64,000 bases of DNA from Segatella copri (GCF_019249655.2 NZ_CP137557.1:3952501-4016500); one strand, 5' to 3'; positions 8,159 to 18,291 are shown, counted from the stretch's first letter. The notes: generated from the letters alone by a model not told the origin. Program-made: numbers and translations.

Positions 8159-10432
8159 ATGAGATACGTAGATGTGATATTGCCCCTTCCGCTCGACGGA
8201 ACCTTTACCTATTCTATCCCTGAAGGGATGGAAGAGAAGGTTGTGCCCAACATGCGCGTGCTTGTTCCATTGGGCAAGAGCAAGAAGTATATCGCGATGG
8301 TTGCTGATGTGCATTCGGAAAAGCCGGAATTCACCTGCAAGCCCATCGAGGCGGTGCTCGACGAATATCCGTCGCTCCTTCCCCAGCAGATGCGTCTCTG
8401 GCAATGGATCAGCGAATACTACATGGCTCCCCTGGGCGATGTGTTTGGTGCTGCCATGCCATCGGGCATGAAATCTACGGAGAAATTCAAGCCCAAGATG
8501 GAACTTTACGTGGAGCTGGCTAGCAGTTATCGCAATGAACAGGCTCTGCACGTGGCACTCAATATGGTGCAGCGTGCCCTGAAGCAATCGAAGACCTTAA
8601 CCACCTTCCTTGCTCTTTCCCATTGGGACAGTCTGGAGGGTGATACGCCCAGGGAAGGTATCAAGAAGGTGACCAAGGAGGAACTGATGAACGAGGCACG
8701 ATGCACGGCTGCAGCCGTCAAGGCACTCATCGACCGGGGTATTCTCTTTACCTATGAACTGGAGGTGGGCAGACTGAACACTTCGGGCGAATCGCATTTC
8801 GAACTCATCAAACCGCTTTCCGAAGCCCAGCAGGATGCCTACAATCAGATACTCCTGAAGATGATGAATAAGAACGTGGTGCTTCTGCATGGTGTGACTT
8901 CGAGTGGAAAGACTGAAATCTACATCCATCTTATCAGGAAAGCCATCGAGGAACATAAGCAGGTGCTTTATCTGCTGCCCGAAATCGCCCTCACCGTTCA
9001 GATTATGGAGCGACTGCACAAGGTGTTTGGCGACCGGCTCGGCATCTTCCATTCTAAATACAGCGATGCAGAACGTGTGGAAATCTGGCAGAAGCAGCTA
9101 TCGGGACATCCTTATGATGTAATCCTGGGAGCGAGAAGTGCCGTCTTCCTGCCTTTCCAGAAACTGGGACTCGTCATCATCGACGAGGAGCACGAGAACT
9201 CTTTCAAGCAGCAGGACCCATCGCCACGCTATCATGCCCGAAGCGCCGCCATCGTGCTTGCCAGCATGTATCCCGAGGCAAAGGTGCTGCTGGGTACGGC
9301 TACGCCATCGATGGAGAGTTACTACAATGCGCAGCAGGGCAAGTATGGACTGGTGGAACTGAAGACGAGATTCAAGGACATTCAATTGCCGGAGATTCAG
9401 GTGGTGGATGTGAAGGACCTTCGCCATAGAAAGATGATGACGGGGGCTTATTCGCCACAGTTGCTGGCAGCGGTGAGGGAGGCGTTGAAGAATGGTGAGC
9501 AAGCCATTCTCTTCCAAAACCGAAGGGGATTTGCACCGATGATAGAGTGCAAGGTGTGCGGATGGGTTCCGAAATGCAAGAACTGTGATGTTTCGCTCAC
9601 CCTGCATAAGAGCATCAACCTGCTGACCTGCCATTACTGCGGATTCACCTATCCCGTGCCTACGGTATGCCCTAACTGCGGTAGTACGGAACTGATGGGA
9701 CGAGGCATCGGAACGGAACGCATAGAAGACCAGATAGCCGAGATATTCCCCGAGGCACGTATCGCCCGCATGGACCTGGATACCACCCGTACGCGCAATG
9801 CCTACGAGCGACTGATCAGCGACTTCTCATCGGGAAAGACCAATCTTCTGATAGGTACGCAGATGATATCCAAAGGTCTCGACTTTGACAAAGTGAGGGT
9901 TGTGGGTATTCTGAATGCCGACTCGATGCTGAACTATCCTGACTTCAGAGCCTACGAGCATGCCTTCATGATGATGGCGCAGGTGAGCGGAAGAGCCGGA
10001 AGAAAGGGCAAGCGGGGACTCGTGATTCTGCAGACCAAGAATCCTACGCTTCCTATCATCAGTCAGGTGGTACACAATGATTACGAAGCCCTTTTCAAGG
10101 GTATCCTGGAAGAGAGAAGAATGTTTCATTATCCACCGTTCTTCCATCTTATCAACGTGTTCCTGAAACATAAGAACGAGAAGGTTTGCCAGCAGGCAAG
10201 TCTGGAACTCGGCAAGACGCTGAGAAGCTGGTTTGGCGAAAGAGTGCTCGGACCGGATAAGCCGGCTGTGGCTAGGGTGAAGACAATGAATATCCGCAAG
10301 ATTGTCATCAAACTGGAGAATGGTATCGACCAGAAGAAGGTGCGCGAATATCTGAAGTATGCCCAGCAGATGATGGCAAAAGATCCGAGGTATGGGGCTT
10401 TGCAAATATACTATGATGTGGATCCGCAATAA
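8159..10432 (+). CDS. priA: Primosomal replication-restart helicase PriA
   Basis: A 757-residue superfamily-2 DNA helicase that reloads the replisome at stalled forks. The N-terminal DNA-binding domain begins RYVDVILPLPLDGTFTYSIP. Walker A is GVTSSGKT (245-252) and the DEEH box is at 342-345. Eight zinc-binding cysteines occur at C464, C467, C473, C476, C491, C494, C504 and C507 between the two helicase lobes. Helicase motifs QMISKGLDFDKV and QVSGRAGRKGKRG follow. Length is close to the 732 residues of E. coli PriA. It has its own promoter and is convergent with the FadL-type gene behind a shared terminator. Confidence 0.97.
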   Translation: MRYVDVILPLPLDGTFTYSIPEGMEEKVVPNMRVLVPLGKSKKYIAMVADVHSEKPEFTCKPIEAVLDEYPSLLPQQMRLWQWISEYYMAPLGDVFGAAMPSGMKSTEKFKPKMELYVELASSYRNEQALHVALNMVQRALKQSKTLTTFLALSHWDSLEGDTPREGIKKVTKEELMNEARCTAAAVKALIDRGILFTYELEVGRLNTSGESHFELIKPLSEAQQDAYNQILLKMMNKNVVLLHGVTSSGKTEIYIHLIRKAIEEHKQVLYLLPEIALTVQIMERLHKVFGDRLGIFHSKYSDAERVEIWQKQLSGHPYDVILGARSAVFLPFQKLGLVIIDEEHENSFKQQDPSPRYHARSAAIVLASMYPEAKVLLGTATPSMESYYNAQQGKYGLVELKTRFKDIQLPEIQVVDVKDLRHRKMMTGAYSPQLLAAVREALKNGEQAILFQNRRGFAPMIECKVCGWVPKCKNCDVSLTLHKSINLLTCHYCGFTYPVPTVCPNCGSTELMGRGIGTERIEDQIAEIFPEARIARMDLDTTRTRNAYERLISDFSSGKTNLLIGTQMISKGLDFDKVRVVGILNADSMLNYPDFRAYEHAFMMMAQVSGRAGRKGKRGLVILQTKNPTLPIISQVVHNDYEALFKGILEERRMFHYPPFFHLINVFLKHKNEKVCQQASLELGKTLRSWFGERVLGPDKPAVARVKTMNIRKIVIKLENGIDQKKVREYLKYAQQMMAKDPRYGALQIYYDVDPQ

Positions 10433-10460
10433 TCAGACAGATGATTGATGTGACAAAATA

Positions 10461-10501
10461 AAAATGGCTATCCCAATCGAAAGAGAGGGATAGCCTTTTT
10501 T
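10461..10501. terminator. Bidirectional terminator between priA and the porin gene
   Basis: GGCTATCCC (10466-10474) pairs perfectly with GGGATAGCC (10487-10495), flanked by A residues on the left and a T6 run on the right. It can therefore terminate both convergent units. Confidence 0.85.
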
Positions 10502-10576
10502 GCATGTTTGTAGTTATGAATTGATCTATTATGTTTAGGAAACATAAGTCTAATTCTACTTTTTTCAACCTCTTCT

Positions 10577-12130
10577 TTAGAAGTTGATATCGAGACCCAC
10601 CGCAAACACGTTGTTGTTACGGGTGTAGTCAGAGGTGTAGTTGATGCTCTTGTCTGCACTGAGCTGAACATTCTCTGAGGTCTTCTTATGCTGATAGAAT
10701 GTGTGGAAGTAAGCCACGTTCAAATCCATCTTCTTGTTGATGTGGTAAACACCACCGACGGCAGCAGAGTTGGAACCAACAACGAATGACTTGTCATCCA
10801 TATACTCATCGCTCAAGCCATAGTTGGTGTTCTGCCAACCTGTACTCAAGGTAATCTTCTTGTTGACATCCACCTCAACACCTGCGTTGTACTCCAAGGT
10901 ACCACGGTCCAATTTCTCCTGACGATTGTTGTATGATGTTGCGTGCTTGTCGTCGAACCAGTGGAAACCTACGTTTACGCGTACGGCATTTACAGGGCTG
11001 TAACCTACACCAAGTGCCAGGTATGCAGGAATATCGCCTGCAATCTTCTTACCATCTGCGTATTCGCCGATAGCCTTATCAAGCTTGGTGTCGAACTGGG
11101 TCTTCAACTGACCCATTGCTCCCTGGATGGTGGCGTTATTCAAGATAGCATCAGCAGCCTGCTCAGGTACACCGCCTGCGATGTAAGCATTGCGGAGGTT
11201 GTCAGGAAGGTTACCGATACTAGGCACCTGGTTTACTGATTTGTTCTTCAGGCGAATGCGAGTCTTGAACTCGTATTTAGCTGCGAAGTTCCACTTGCCA
11301 GTCTTGAAATCCACACCAATAATAGGAGTAAAGCCCACACCGCTCTGGTCACAGCTCAACTCAATGTTGGCAGCTGTTTCCTTGGTTGGGTCGAGCACCT
11401 TATAGAGAGGCATGTTGCCAACCTTGATATCTTCTACATATCCGTAGTAGTTAGTAGATGCATAGATACCACGTACACCTGCGAATGCGCTGAAGTTGTC
11501 GCTGAACTTATAGGCTGCACCTAAAGAGAGACCATAGTAGTACTGACGGCCGTGCATATAGCTGTTGTAGCTATACTGTCCCTTTTTTCCGAAAGCATTT
11601 TCGCCAGTGAATACGGCTGGAACTCCATACTGTGCTGCAACCTGATCCACAGCACCTGCCAACTGGCAAGCTGCCAAAGCAGTTTCGGCAACAATCTTCT
11701 CGAAAGAGCCCAATCCATCATCGAAGGTACACTTTCCGCCGCCACCTGTAAGGGCGAAACCTGCCTGGAGTGACCATCTGCCTTTATTATAAGCATACTG
11801 GAAAGAAGGGATGACAGGCGCAAACGCCTTACCCTTGAACTCGCGTGGAGTAGTAGGATTGTTCACATTGTTAGTGAACAATGGATAATCATTTTCAATG
11901 CTACGTGTCTGGTAAGCCAACTGCCAGTTGATGGCAAGATGCTTTCCTTCACCCATGAATACAACGCCGGCAGGATTGTAGTAAACGCCGTCAATACCGA
12001 TAGAAGCCTCACGGCTCATCATTCTGTTGAATGCAACATGCTGGTTGGTATTAGTGAGCAAACCACCTGCAAAAGAAGGTGCTGCACAAGCCATCGCAAT
12101 GGCTAAACTAACTAATTTTACTTTCTTCAT
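10577..12130 (-). CDS. OmpP1/FadL/TodX-family outer-membrane transporter
   Basis: A 517-residue outer-membrane protein starting at ATG 12130, with signal peptide MKKVKLVSLAIAMACAAPSF. An upstream in-frame start at 12160 is rejected because it overlaps the -7 box. The mature protein begins GGLLTNTNQHVAFNRMMSRE and has DGVYYNPAGVVFMGEG, the asparagine-proline-alanine-glycine signature of the FadL/TodX family of hydrophobic-substrate porins. The remainder alternates as a barrel and ends in a terminal strand NNVFAVGLDINF. Known members import long-chain fatty acids or aromatics; the substrate here is unknown. It is monocistronic and convergent with priA. Confidence 0.9.
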   Translation of the reverse strand: MKKVKLVSLAIAMACAAPSFAGGLLTNTNQHVAFNRMMSREASIGIDGVYYNPAGVVFMGEGKHLAINWQLAYQTRSIENDYPLFTNNVNNPTTPREFKGKAFAPVIPSFQYAYNKGRWSLQAGFALTGGGGKCTFDDGLGSFEKIVAETALAACQLAGAVDQVAAQYGVPAVFTGENAFGKKGQYSYNSYMHGRQYYYGLSLGAAYKFSDNFSAFAGVRGIYASTNYYGYVEDIKVGNMPLYKVLDPTKETAANIELSCDQSGVGFTPIIGVDFKTGKWNFAAKYEFKTRIRLKNKSVNQVPSIGNLPDNLRNAYIAGGVPEQAADAILNNATIQGAMGQLKTQFDTKLDKAIGEYADGKKIAGDIPAYLALGVGYSPVNAVRVNVGFHWFDDKHATSYNNRQEKLDRGTLEYNAGVEVDVNKKITLSTGWQNTNYGLSDEYMDDKSFVVGSNSAAVGGVYHINKKMDLNVAYFHTFYQHKKTSENVQLSADKSINYTSDYTRNNNVFAVGLDINF

Positions 12131-12157
12131 TTTAATAATATTAAATAAAAACGTCCG

Positions 12158-12165
12158 CAAAGGTA
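12158..12165 (-). promoter_or_regulatory. -7 box of the FadL-type gene
   Basis: On the minus strand this reads TACCTTTG, matching TAnnTTTG, 27 bases before ATG 12130. No good -33 box is visible at the usual spacing. Confidence 0.6.
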
Positions 12166-12220
12166 ATTATAATGTTCTATTTCTCTATTAAAACGGGAGT
12201 TTATTTAAAATATATTAACG

Positions 12221-12278
12221 CAAAAACTCCTTTTTCTTGCACAATCTATTAAAACTGTGCAGGAAAAAGGAGTTTTTG
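12221..12278 (-). terminator. Long stem-loop terminator of the 7TM-HD gene
   Basis: A 23-base arm (12221-12243) pairs with 12256-12278 with a single mismatch and a 12-base loop. The ends are A5/T5 runs, so it works as a terminator for the minus-strand 7TM-HD gene whose stop is at 12307. The stem is unusually long for an intrinsic terminator. Confidence 0.8.
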
Positions 12279-12306
12279 AGATGTAAAATAGGGCAAGGCT
12301 AAGTGC

Positions 12307-14442
12307 TTAGCTTTCCGCCTTTTCTATCATTTTTTCCTCGTTTTGAGCTTCCTCCTGTTCAGGAGTGTCACTCTTTGCATTTTTCTCAGCCTTCGTATTC
12401 ATGTGAGGGTAAGAGATGCGGGTATGATAGATGGCCTTGAGTCGCTCAGTCAATACAAGCTTGGCGAGGGCGATGTCGCGGAAGGTGATAGGACATTCCT
12501 TGAAGAAGCCCTCTGCCACCTGTCCGTCGATGAGTTTGTTTACCAGGTTGCTGATGCTCTCTTCTGTGTATTCATTGAGCGAGCGGGAAGCTGCTTCCAC
12601 GGTATCAGCCATCATCAGAATGGCCTGTTCGCGGGTGAATGGGTTCTGTCCCGGATACTGGAATAGTGATTTGTCCACCACCTCAGTAGGGTGCTCATTG
12701 CAATAATTTACATAGAAATACTTGGTCAGACCTGTGCCGTGATGGGTGGTGATGAAATCCTTGATGATGCCCGGAAGTCCCACCTTTTCTGCCATCTTCA
12801 GACCCTCGGTTACGTGGCTGATGATGATCTGGGCACTCTCCAGGTCGCTCAACTGGTCGTGGGGATTCACGCCCGCCTGGTTCTCCGTGAAGAACACTGG
12901 GTTGGTCATCTTTCCGATGTCGTGATAGAGTGCGCCCGTACGTACCAGCAGACTGTTGGCACCGATGCGGTTGGCAATCTCTGCTGCCAGATTACCCACC
13001 GTGATGGAATGCTGGAAGGTGCCCGGTGCAATCTCGCTCAGGTTGCGGAGCAATCCCTTGTTGGTGTTAGACAGCTCGAAGAGGGTGACATTAGAGGTGA
13101 ATCCGAATGTCTTCTCGATGATATACATGAGCGGATAGGACAGCAGCAGGAAGATGCCATTCACGGTGAAATAGGTGTACATGCTGCGGTCGATGTTGAA
13201 CACCTGGTTGTCCTGCATCAGCTGGAGTGCGAGATAGACTATGCCGCTGCTCAGGGTGACCAGCAGGGCTGTGATGAATATCTGCGAACGCTTGGAAAGT
13301 TCACGCAGGCTGTAGATGGCAACCAGACCTGATGCCAGCTGTACGATGATAAACTCGTACTGGTATTTCACCGCAGCCGCACAGATGAGGATCATCGTGA
13401 CATGGGTGATGAATGCCGTTCGGGAATCCATGAACACGCGCACAAAGATAGGGGCCATGGCGAATGGGATGATGTAGACGCTGAAGAAATTGTGCTTCAT
13501 GATGAGTGACACGAAGATAGGGAACAGCGTAATCATCGCATAGAGCATGGTGATGCTGCGAGGCTTGTCGAAGTAATCCTTGCGGAACAGCGTGAGATAG
13601 CTGGTGAACATGATGACGAGGAGGAAGATAAAAAGTACCTGGCCGATGATGGTGGTGGTAAGTTCATCCTCGGTGGAACTGCGGCGCTTCGTCTCTTTTT
13701 CAAAAGATGTGAGCACCCGATAGTTGGAAGGGGTGATGACTTCACCACGGTCGATGATTTTCTGACCGCTCATCACCATACCGCTTGCCAGCGGAATGCT
13801 GCTCAGCAAATCGGTCTTCTCCGTCTCCGAGCGTTCCTTGTCGTATATCAGGTTAGGCTCCACGTAGTCGTTCAGGTTGCAGCGTGATAGAATCTGTCGC
13901 TGTTCGGCAATCTGCTGGTTGAAGAAAATGCGTTCGTATGCAGCAATGGTAGAGTAGAACGTACCGATGGGTACGCTCTTTACGTTCTTGCCGCTGATGA
14001 TGCGGATCATGCTTGTGGAATCCTTGTAGATGCGATTGTACTCGGGGGTACTTACGATTCCCGTCTGGTAAACATGATGCAGCTGCTGGGCAACAAGCCC
14101 CACAAATTCCTTCGGCAATCCCGGGATGCCCTGGCTGAAGTCGTGGAGGAATCGCTTAACCTGTTCGTCACCCACGGTGGTGTTCACCGTATAGTAAGGT
14201 TGGAACTGCTTGAGCAGCGAATCCTGTTCGTGCTTGATCGACTCGTCAGTCTTGTAGATAGGGAAGTCGAAGGTGGCAATGACAGAACCATACATCCACG
14301 GTTTGCCTACATCGTAGCGGAACTGTCTGCCCTCATTGCGTGGCAGGAACCATACAATGATGGAAACGGTGAAGAGGATGAGGACGACCTTGGTGATGAA
14401 GTTGCGCCAGAAGTTCTCCTCCGGATTGTTAAATATGCTCAT
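12307..14442 (-). CDS. 7TM-HD family phosphodiesterase (PgpH-like)
   Basis: A 711-residue membrane protein: one N-terminal helix (about 16-33), an extracytoplasmic 7TMR-HDED region (about 40-260), seven membrane helices (about 262-445) and a cytoplasmic HD domain. The HD metal site is visible as H478 (FQHSITVG), H507-D508 (ALYHDIGKM) and the later ITTHHGTGL. The order matches PgpH, whose family hydrolyses cyclic di-AMP; substrate in this organism is inferred. A charged tail of about 30 residues follows (AKSDTPEQEEAQNEEKMIEK). It is divergent from gltX. Confidence 0.92.
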   Translation of the reverse strand: MSIFNNPEENFWRNFITKVVLILFTVSIIVWFLPRNEGRQFRYDVGKPWMYGSVIATFDFPIYKTDESIKHEQDSLLKQFQPYYTVNTTVGDEQVKRFLHDFSQGIPGLPKEFVGLVAQQLHHVYQTGIVSTPEYNRIYKDSTSMIRIISGKNVKSVPIGTFYSTIAAYERIFFNQQIAEQRQILSRCNLNDYVEPNLIYDKERSETEKTDLLSSIPLASGMVMSGQKIIDRGEVITPSNYRVLTSFEKETKRRSSTEDELTTTIIGQVLFIFLLVIMFTSYLTLFRKDYFDKPRSITMLYAMITLFPIFVSLIMKHNFFSVYIIPFAMAPIFVRVFMDSRTAFITHVTMILICAAAVKYQYEFIIVQLASGLVAIYSLRELSKRSQIFITALLVTLSSGIVYLALQLMQDNQVFNIDRSMYTYFTVNGIFLLLSYPLMYIIEKTFGFTSNVTLFELSNTNKGLLRNLSEIAPGTFQHSITVGNLAAEIANRIGANSLLVRTGALYHDIGKMTNPVFFTENQAGVNPHDQLSDLESAQIIISHVTEGLKMAEKVGLPGIIKDFITTHHGTGLTKYFYVNYCNEHPTEVVDKSLFQYPGQNPFTREQAILMMADTVEAASRSLNEYTEESISNLVNKLIDGQVAEGFFKECPITFRDIALAKLVLTERLKAIYHTRISYPHMNTKAEKNAKSDTPEQEEAQNEEKMIEKAES

Positions 14443-14613
14443 ATTGTATCGCTTTGTTTAGTCGTGAATACTCTTGTTGTCTAACTTCTGATATGGGGCG
14501 AAATAGCTGCTCATTTTCCTCTGTTTTGAGCAAAAAAGCCACTTTTCTACGATTAATTCCCATTCACAGTGCGAAAATACGAAAAAAAACTATTATAATC
14601 GCAAAAAAAGATG

Positions 14614-14621
14614 TAAATTTG
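14614..14621 (+). promoter_or_regulatory. -7 box of gltX
   Basis: TAAATTTG matches TAnnTTTG and lies 33 bases before the gltX ATG. The upstream -33 position is A-rich with no TTTG. Confidence 0.55.
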
Positions 14622-14654
14622 CAGAAAAATTTAAAATTAGCTATAAAATAAGAC

Positions 14655-16172
14655 ATGACAGATAGAAAAGTAAGAGTGCGTTTTGCCCCAAGTCCAACGG
14701 GTGCATTGCATATCGGTGGTGTTCGTACTGCCCTTTATAATTATTTGTTTGCCCGCCAGCATGGTGGTGAACTCGTGTTCCGTATCGAGGATACTGACTC
14801 TCATCGTTTCGTTCCTGGAGCCGAGGAATACATCCTGGAATCCTTCAAGTGGCTGGGCATCCAGTTTGATGAGGGTGTGAGCTTCGGTGGTGAGCATGGT
14901 CCTTACCGCCAGAGCGAGCGTCGCGACATCTATAAGAAGTATGTGCAGCAGCTTTTGGACAATGGCAAGGCTTACATCGCTTTCGATACTCCTGAGGAGT
15001 TGGAGGCTAAGCGTGCCGAAATTCAGAACTTCCAGTATGATGCTCATACCCGTATGCAGATGCGCAACTCCCTGACTCTCTCTAAGGAGGAGGTGGATCA
15101 GCTGATAGCCGACGGCAAGCAGTACACCGTTCGCTTCAAGATTGAGCCAGGACAGGAAATCCACGTCAACGATATGATTCGTGGCGACGTGAAGGTGATG
15201 AGCGACATCTTGGACGACAAGGTTCTCTATAAGAGCGCAGACGAATTGCCAACCTATCACTTGGCCAACATCGTAGACGACCACCTGATGGAAATCTCTC
15301 ACGTAATCCGTGGTGAGGAGTGGTTGCCTAGTGCTCCATTGCACGTTCTTCTTTATCAGGCATTCGGATGGGAGGACACCATGCCTCGCTTCGCCCACCT
15401 GCCTTTGCTCCTCAAGCCAGAGGGTAAGGGTAAGCTCTCTAAGCGTGATGGCGACCGCCTTGGTTTCCCTGTATTCCCATTGGAGTGGCACGACCCTAAG
15501 ACGGGTGAGGTTTCTTCCGGTTATCGTGAGAGTGGCTACTTCCCAGAGGCAGTGGTCAACTTCCTGGCGCTCCTCGGCTGGAACCCAGGTACAGAGCAGG
15601 AAATCTTCTCTCTCGACGAGTTGGTGAAGGCATTCGATATCTCCCGCTGCTCTAAGGCTGGCGCCAAGTTCGACTTCAAGAAGGGTATCTGGTTCAACCA
15701 CGAGTACATTCTCAAGAAGAGTGATGATGAGATTGCCAACCTCTTTGCACCAATTGTTGCCAACAATGGTGTAGAGGAGACTTTGGATAGAGTAAAGCAG
15801 GTGGTACACATGATGAAGGACCGTGTGAACTTCGTCTATGAGTTGTGGCCATTGTGCTCATTCTTCTTCATTCCTCCTACAGAGTATGATGCCAAGACCG
15901 CCAAGAAGCGCTGGAAGGAGTATTCTGCACAGCAGATGACCGAACTCGCTGAGGTACTCGAGGGCATTGAGGATTTCTCTATCGAGGGTCAGGAGCCTAT
16001 CGTATTGAAGTGGGTAGAGGACAAGGGCTATAAGCTCGGTGACGTGATGAACGCCTTCCGCTTGACTCTCGTTGGTGAGGGTAAGGGTCCTGGCATGTTC
16101 GACATCTCTGCCTTCCTTGGTAAGGAGGAGACATTGCGTCGTCTTCGCAAGGCAATCGAAGTTCTGGGATAA
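14655..16172 (+). CDS. gltX: Glutamyl-tRNA synthetase
   Basis: A 505-residue class I aminoacyl-tRNA synthetase that charges tRNA-Glu. The HIGH-type motif is HIGG (19-22, in [20 protein letters not shown]) and the KMSKS-type motif is KLSKR (260-264). The FRIEDTD signature of the GlxRS family is at about 42-48. The C-terminal anticodon-binding domain extends to [17 protein letters not shown] residues. Length is typical of bacterial GltX. It has its own promoter, and a hairpin separates it from waaA, with which it could be partly co-transcribed. Confidence 0.98.
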   Translation: MTDRKVRVRFAPSPTGALHIGGVRTALYNYLFARQHGGELVFRIEDTDSHRFVPGAEEYILESFKWLGIQFDEGVSFGGEHGPYRQSERRDIYKKYVQQLLDNGKAYIAFDTPEELEAKRAEIQNFQYDAHTRMQMRNSLTLSKEEVDQLIADGKQYTVRFKIEPGQEIHVNDMIRGDVKVMSDILDDKVLYKSADELPTYHLANIVDDHLMEISHVIRGEEWLPSAPLHVLLYQAFGWEDTMPRFAHLPLLLKPEGKGKLSKRDGDRLGFPVFPLEWHDPKTGEVSSGYRESGYFPEAVVNFLALLGWNPGTEQEIFSLDELVKAFDISRCSKAGAKFDFKKGIWFNHEYILKKSDDEIANLFAPIVANNGVEETLDRVKQVVHMMKDRVNFVYELWPLCSFFFIPPTEYDAKTAKKRWKEYSAQQMTELAEVLEGIEDFSIEGQEPIVLKWVEDKGYKLGDVMNAFRLTLVGEGKGPGMFDISAFLGKEETLRRLRKAIEVLG

Positions 16173-16189
16173 TTTTCGAATATAAATAT

Positions 16190-16237
16190 CTCTCTGGGGA
16201 AATGGCTGGCAGATGATGCGGCATTTTCCTCAGAGAG
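16190..16237 (+). other. Stem-loop between gltX and waaA
   Basis: CTCTCTGGGGAAATG (16190-16204) pairs with CATTTTCCTCAGAGAG (16222-16237) with a wobble pair and one bulged base. No T run follows, so it is not a classical terminator; it may stabilise the gltX 3' end or attenuate transcription into waaA. Confidence 0.6.
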
Positions 16238-16277
16238 TTCACGTATTTATAGATAGTAACCAATATAAAGAAATATC

Positions 16278-17570
16278 ATGATCTATAATATCGTAATCTA
16301 TTTCGTCCTTTGGGGCATAGCCGTCGCCAGCTTGTTTAATGAAAAGGTGCGCAAGATGTGGCGTGGCGAGCGTGAGGCTTTCAAGATATTAAAGCAGAAG
16401 GTGGATCCCAATGCCAAGTACATCTGGTTTCATGCGGCTTCGCTCGGCGAGTTTGAGCAGGGACGACCATTGATGGAGCAAATCCGCAAGGATTATCCTC
16501 AGTATAAGATTTTGCTCACCTTCTATTCTCCTTCGGGTTATGAGGTGCGCAAGAACTATGAGGGGGCTGATATCATCTGCTACATGCCTGTGGATACCCG
16601 CCTGAATGCCATCCGCTTCCTTCGTCTGGTACATCCGGTGATGGCTTTCTTCATCAAGTATGAATTCTGGTCTAACTTCCTTCATATCCTGAAGCATCGC
16701 AATATTCCTACCTATAGTGTGAGCAGCATCTTCCGTGAGGATCAGGTGTTCTTCAAGTGGTATGGCAGAAGCTATGCGAATGTTCTGAAATGCTTTACCC
16801 GTTTCTTCGTGCAGAACGAGGAGAGCAAGCGATTGCTCGAAAGCATCGGTATCAAGGATGTGGATGTAGTAGGAGATACCCGTTTCGACCGTGTGCTGCA
16901 GATTAAGCAGGCGGCTAAGCATCTGCCTATCTGCGAGGCGTTCAGAAGTGGGGTGGCGACGCCGGAAGGAAATGCTTCGGCTTCTTCTGATTCTTCTTCG
17001 GAGAATGCAGTTCATCCTGACTATAAGGTATTCGTTGCTGGTAGTTCCTGGCCTCCTGATGAGGAAATCTTTATCCGCTTCTTCAATGAGCATAAGGACT
17101 GGCGACTGCTGATTGCACCTCATGTGATTGCTGAGGAGCATCTGAAACTGATTCTCTCCTTGCTGAAGGATAAGAAGGTGGTGCGCTATACTCAGACTAC
17201 TCCGGAGGAGGCTGCCAAGGCTGATGTGTTGATTATTGATTGCTTCGGATTGTTGAGCAGCATGTATAATTATGGTGATGTGGCTTATATCGGTGGTGGC
17301 TTCGGTGTGGGTATTCATAATACCCTGGAGGCTGCTGTATGGAATATGCCGGTAATCTTTGGTCCGAACAACAAGAAATTCCAGGAAGCTCAGGGCTTGC
17401 TGAAGTCGGGTGGCGGTTTTGAAATCAATACCTATGAGGACTTCGATGGGCTGATGAGTTCCATGATGAACGATGAGGCTTTCCTGAAGCAGGCTGGCGA
17501 TAAGGCTGGAGCTTTCGTAGCGAGTCTTTCGGGTGCCACCGGTAAGGTTCTGGCAAAGATTGAATTATAA
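16278..17570 (+). CDS. waaA: Kdo transferase WaaA (KdtA)
   Basis: A 430-residue glycosyltransferase that adds 3-deoxy-D-manno-octulosonic acid to lipid IVA in lipopolysaccharide core synthesis. An N-terminal membrane anchor (IYNIVIYFVLWGIAVASLF) is followed by the GT30 domain with WFHAASLGEFEQGRPL, the acceptor-site motif of WaaA containing the catalytic glutamate. The C-terminal Rossmann half has YIGGGFGVGIHNTLEAA. A short insertion of about 25 residues rich in Ser, Ala and Glu (around 220-245, ASASSDSSSENA) interrupts the linker between the lobes. It ends at a bidirectional terminator. Confidence 0.95.
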   Translation: MIYNIVIYFVLWGIAVASLFNEKVRKMWRGEREAFKILKQKVDPNAKYIWFHAASLGEFEQGRPLMEQIRKDYPQYKILLTFYSPSGYEVRKNYEGADIICYMPVDTRLNAIRFLRLVHPVMAFFIKYEFWSNFLHILKHRNIPTYSVSSIFREDQVFFKWYGRSYANVLKCFTRFFVQNEESKRLLESIGIKDVDVVGDTRFDRVLQIKQAAKHLPICEAFRSGVATPEGNASASSDSSSENAVHPDYKVFVAGSSWPPDEEIFIRFFNEHKDWRLLIAPHVIAEEHLKLILSLLKDKKVVRYTQTTPEEAAKADVLIIDCFGLLSSMYNYGDVAYIGGGFGVGIHNTLEAAVWNMPVIFGPNNKKFQEAQGLLKSGGGFEINTYEDFDGLMSSMMNDEAFLKQAGDKAGAFVASLSGATGKVLAKIEL

Positions 17571-17620
17571 TATAAAAAAGGATTACATTATATAATATAT
17601 AGTATCTTATATATAAAAAT

Positions 17621-17660
17621 AAAAGGTCTCATGGTTTTCAAAATCCATGAGACCTTTTTT
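17621..17660. terminator. Bidirectional terminator between waaA and the nitroreductase
   Basis: AAAAGGTCTCATGG (17621-17634) pairs perfectly with CCATGAGACCTTTT (17645-17658), with T residues on the right and A residues on the left. It serves both convergent transcripts. Confidence 0.9.
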
Positions 17661-17713
17661 GATGTTTGGCATAGAATTCCATTTGTTTCATTCCATGCTT
17701 GTATTATACTTTT

Positions 17714-18238
17714 CTATTTGATGATGCGGTAGTAATCCTCCTTGCGAGGCTTCACGGTGTGAGGATGAGCTGAAGCATAACCCAATGCCAGGGCACCTAC
17801 ACCCATCAGACCTTCCGGGAGATTCCAATCCTTCATCAGCTTCTTGCCTTCTTCTGAAGCGAACATGCCGTCTTCACGGTTGATCCAGCAGGAAGAAAGA
17901 CCGATAGAGTGGGCGGCAAGCATCATGTTGCCCAAGATGAGGCTGCCATCCTTTACTCCGTTCACATTGCTTTCAGGAGCCAGGACGATGACGATGGTTG
18001 GTGCTCCGTAGTAAGGATCGCTCTCTACGCCCATGATGTCTGCGTTCATCTTGCGAAGCTGTGCGCAAACCTCAGGGTTCTGAACGGCAATGATGAAAGG
18101 CTCCTGGGTACCATGACCTGTTGCTGCCCATGTGCCAGCTTCCAATACAGTCTTCAATTCTTCGTCGGTAATCTGGTCAGCCTTGAAGCGACGAATGCTT
18201 CTTCTCTCCTTGATGGCTTTTAAAACTTCATTTTCCAT
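17714..18238 (-). CDS. Nitroreductase family flavoprotein
   Basis: A 174-residue FMN-dependent oxidoreductase. The start MENEVLKAIKERRSIRRFK is the classic nitroreductase N-terminus with the FMN phosphate-binding RRSIR motif; AATGHGTQEPFIIAV and the later GSLILGNMMLAAHSIGLSSC are also typical. The physiological substrate cannot be told from sequence. It lies 53 bases downstream of the MalY-type gene on the same strand without an intervening terminator, so the two are probably co-transcribed. Confidence 0.92.
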   Translation of the reverse strand: MENEVLKAIKERRSIRRFKADQITDEELKTVLEAGTWAATGHGTQEPFIIAVQNPEVCAQLRKMNADIMGVESDPYYGAPTIVIVLAPESNVNGVKDGSLILGNMMLAAHSIGLSSCWINREDGMFASEEGKKLMKDWNLPEGLMGVGALALGYASAHPHTVKPRKEDYYRIIK

Positions 18239-18291
18239 GTTATCTTGTTTTAAACATTGTATTTAGAAATCTTTTCTCTTTCTTTTCTCTT

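Noticed and set aside
14637..15809. Antisense frame in gltX (390 codons)
   Set aside because: It is fully contained in and around the gltX frame and has no recognisable sequence.
16389..17318. Antisense frame in waaA (309 codons)
   Set aside because: It overlaps a recognised WaaA frame and has no domain or start signal.
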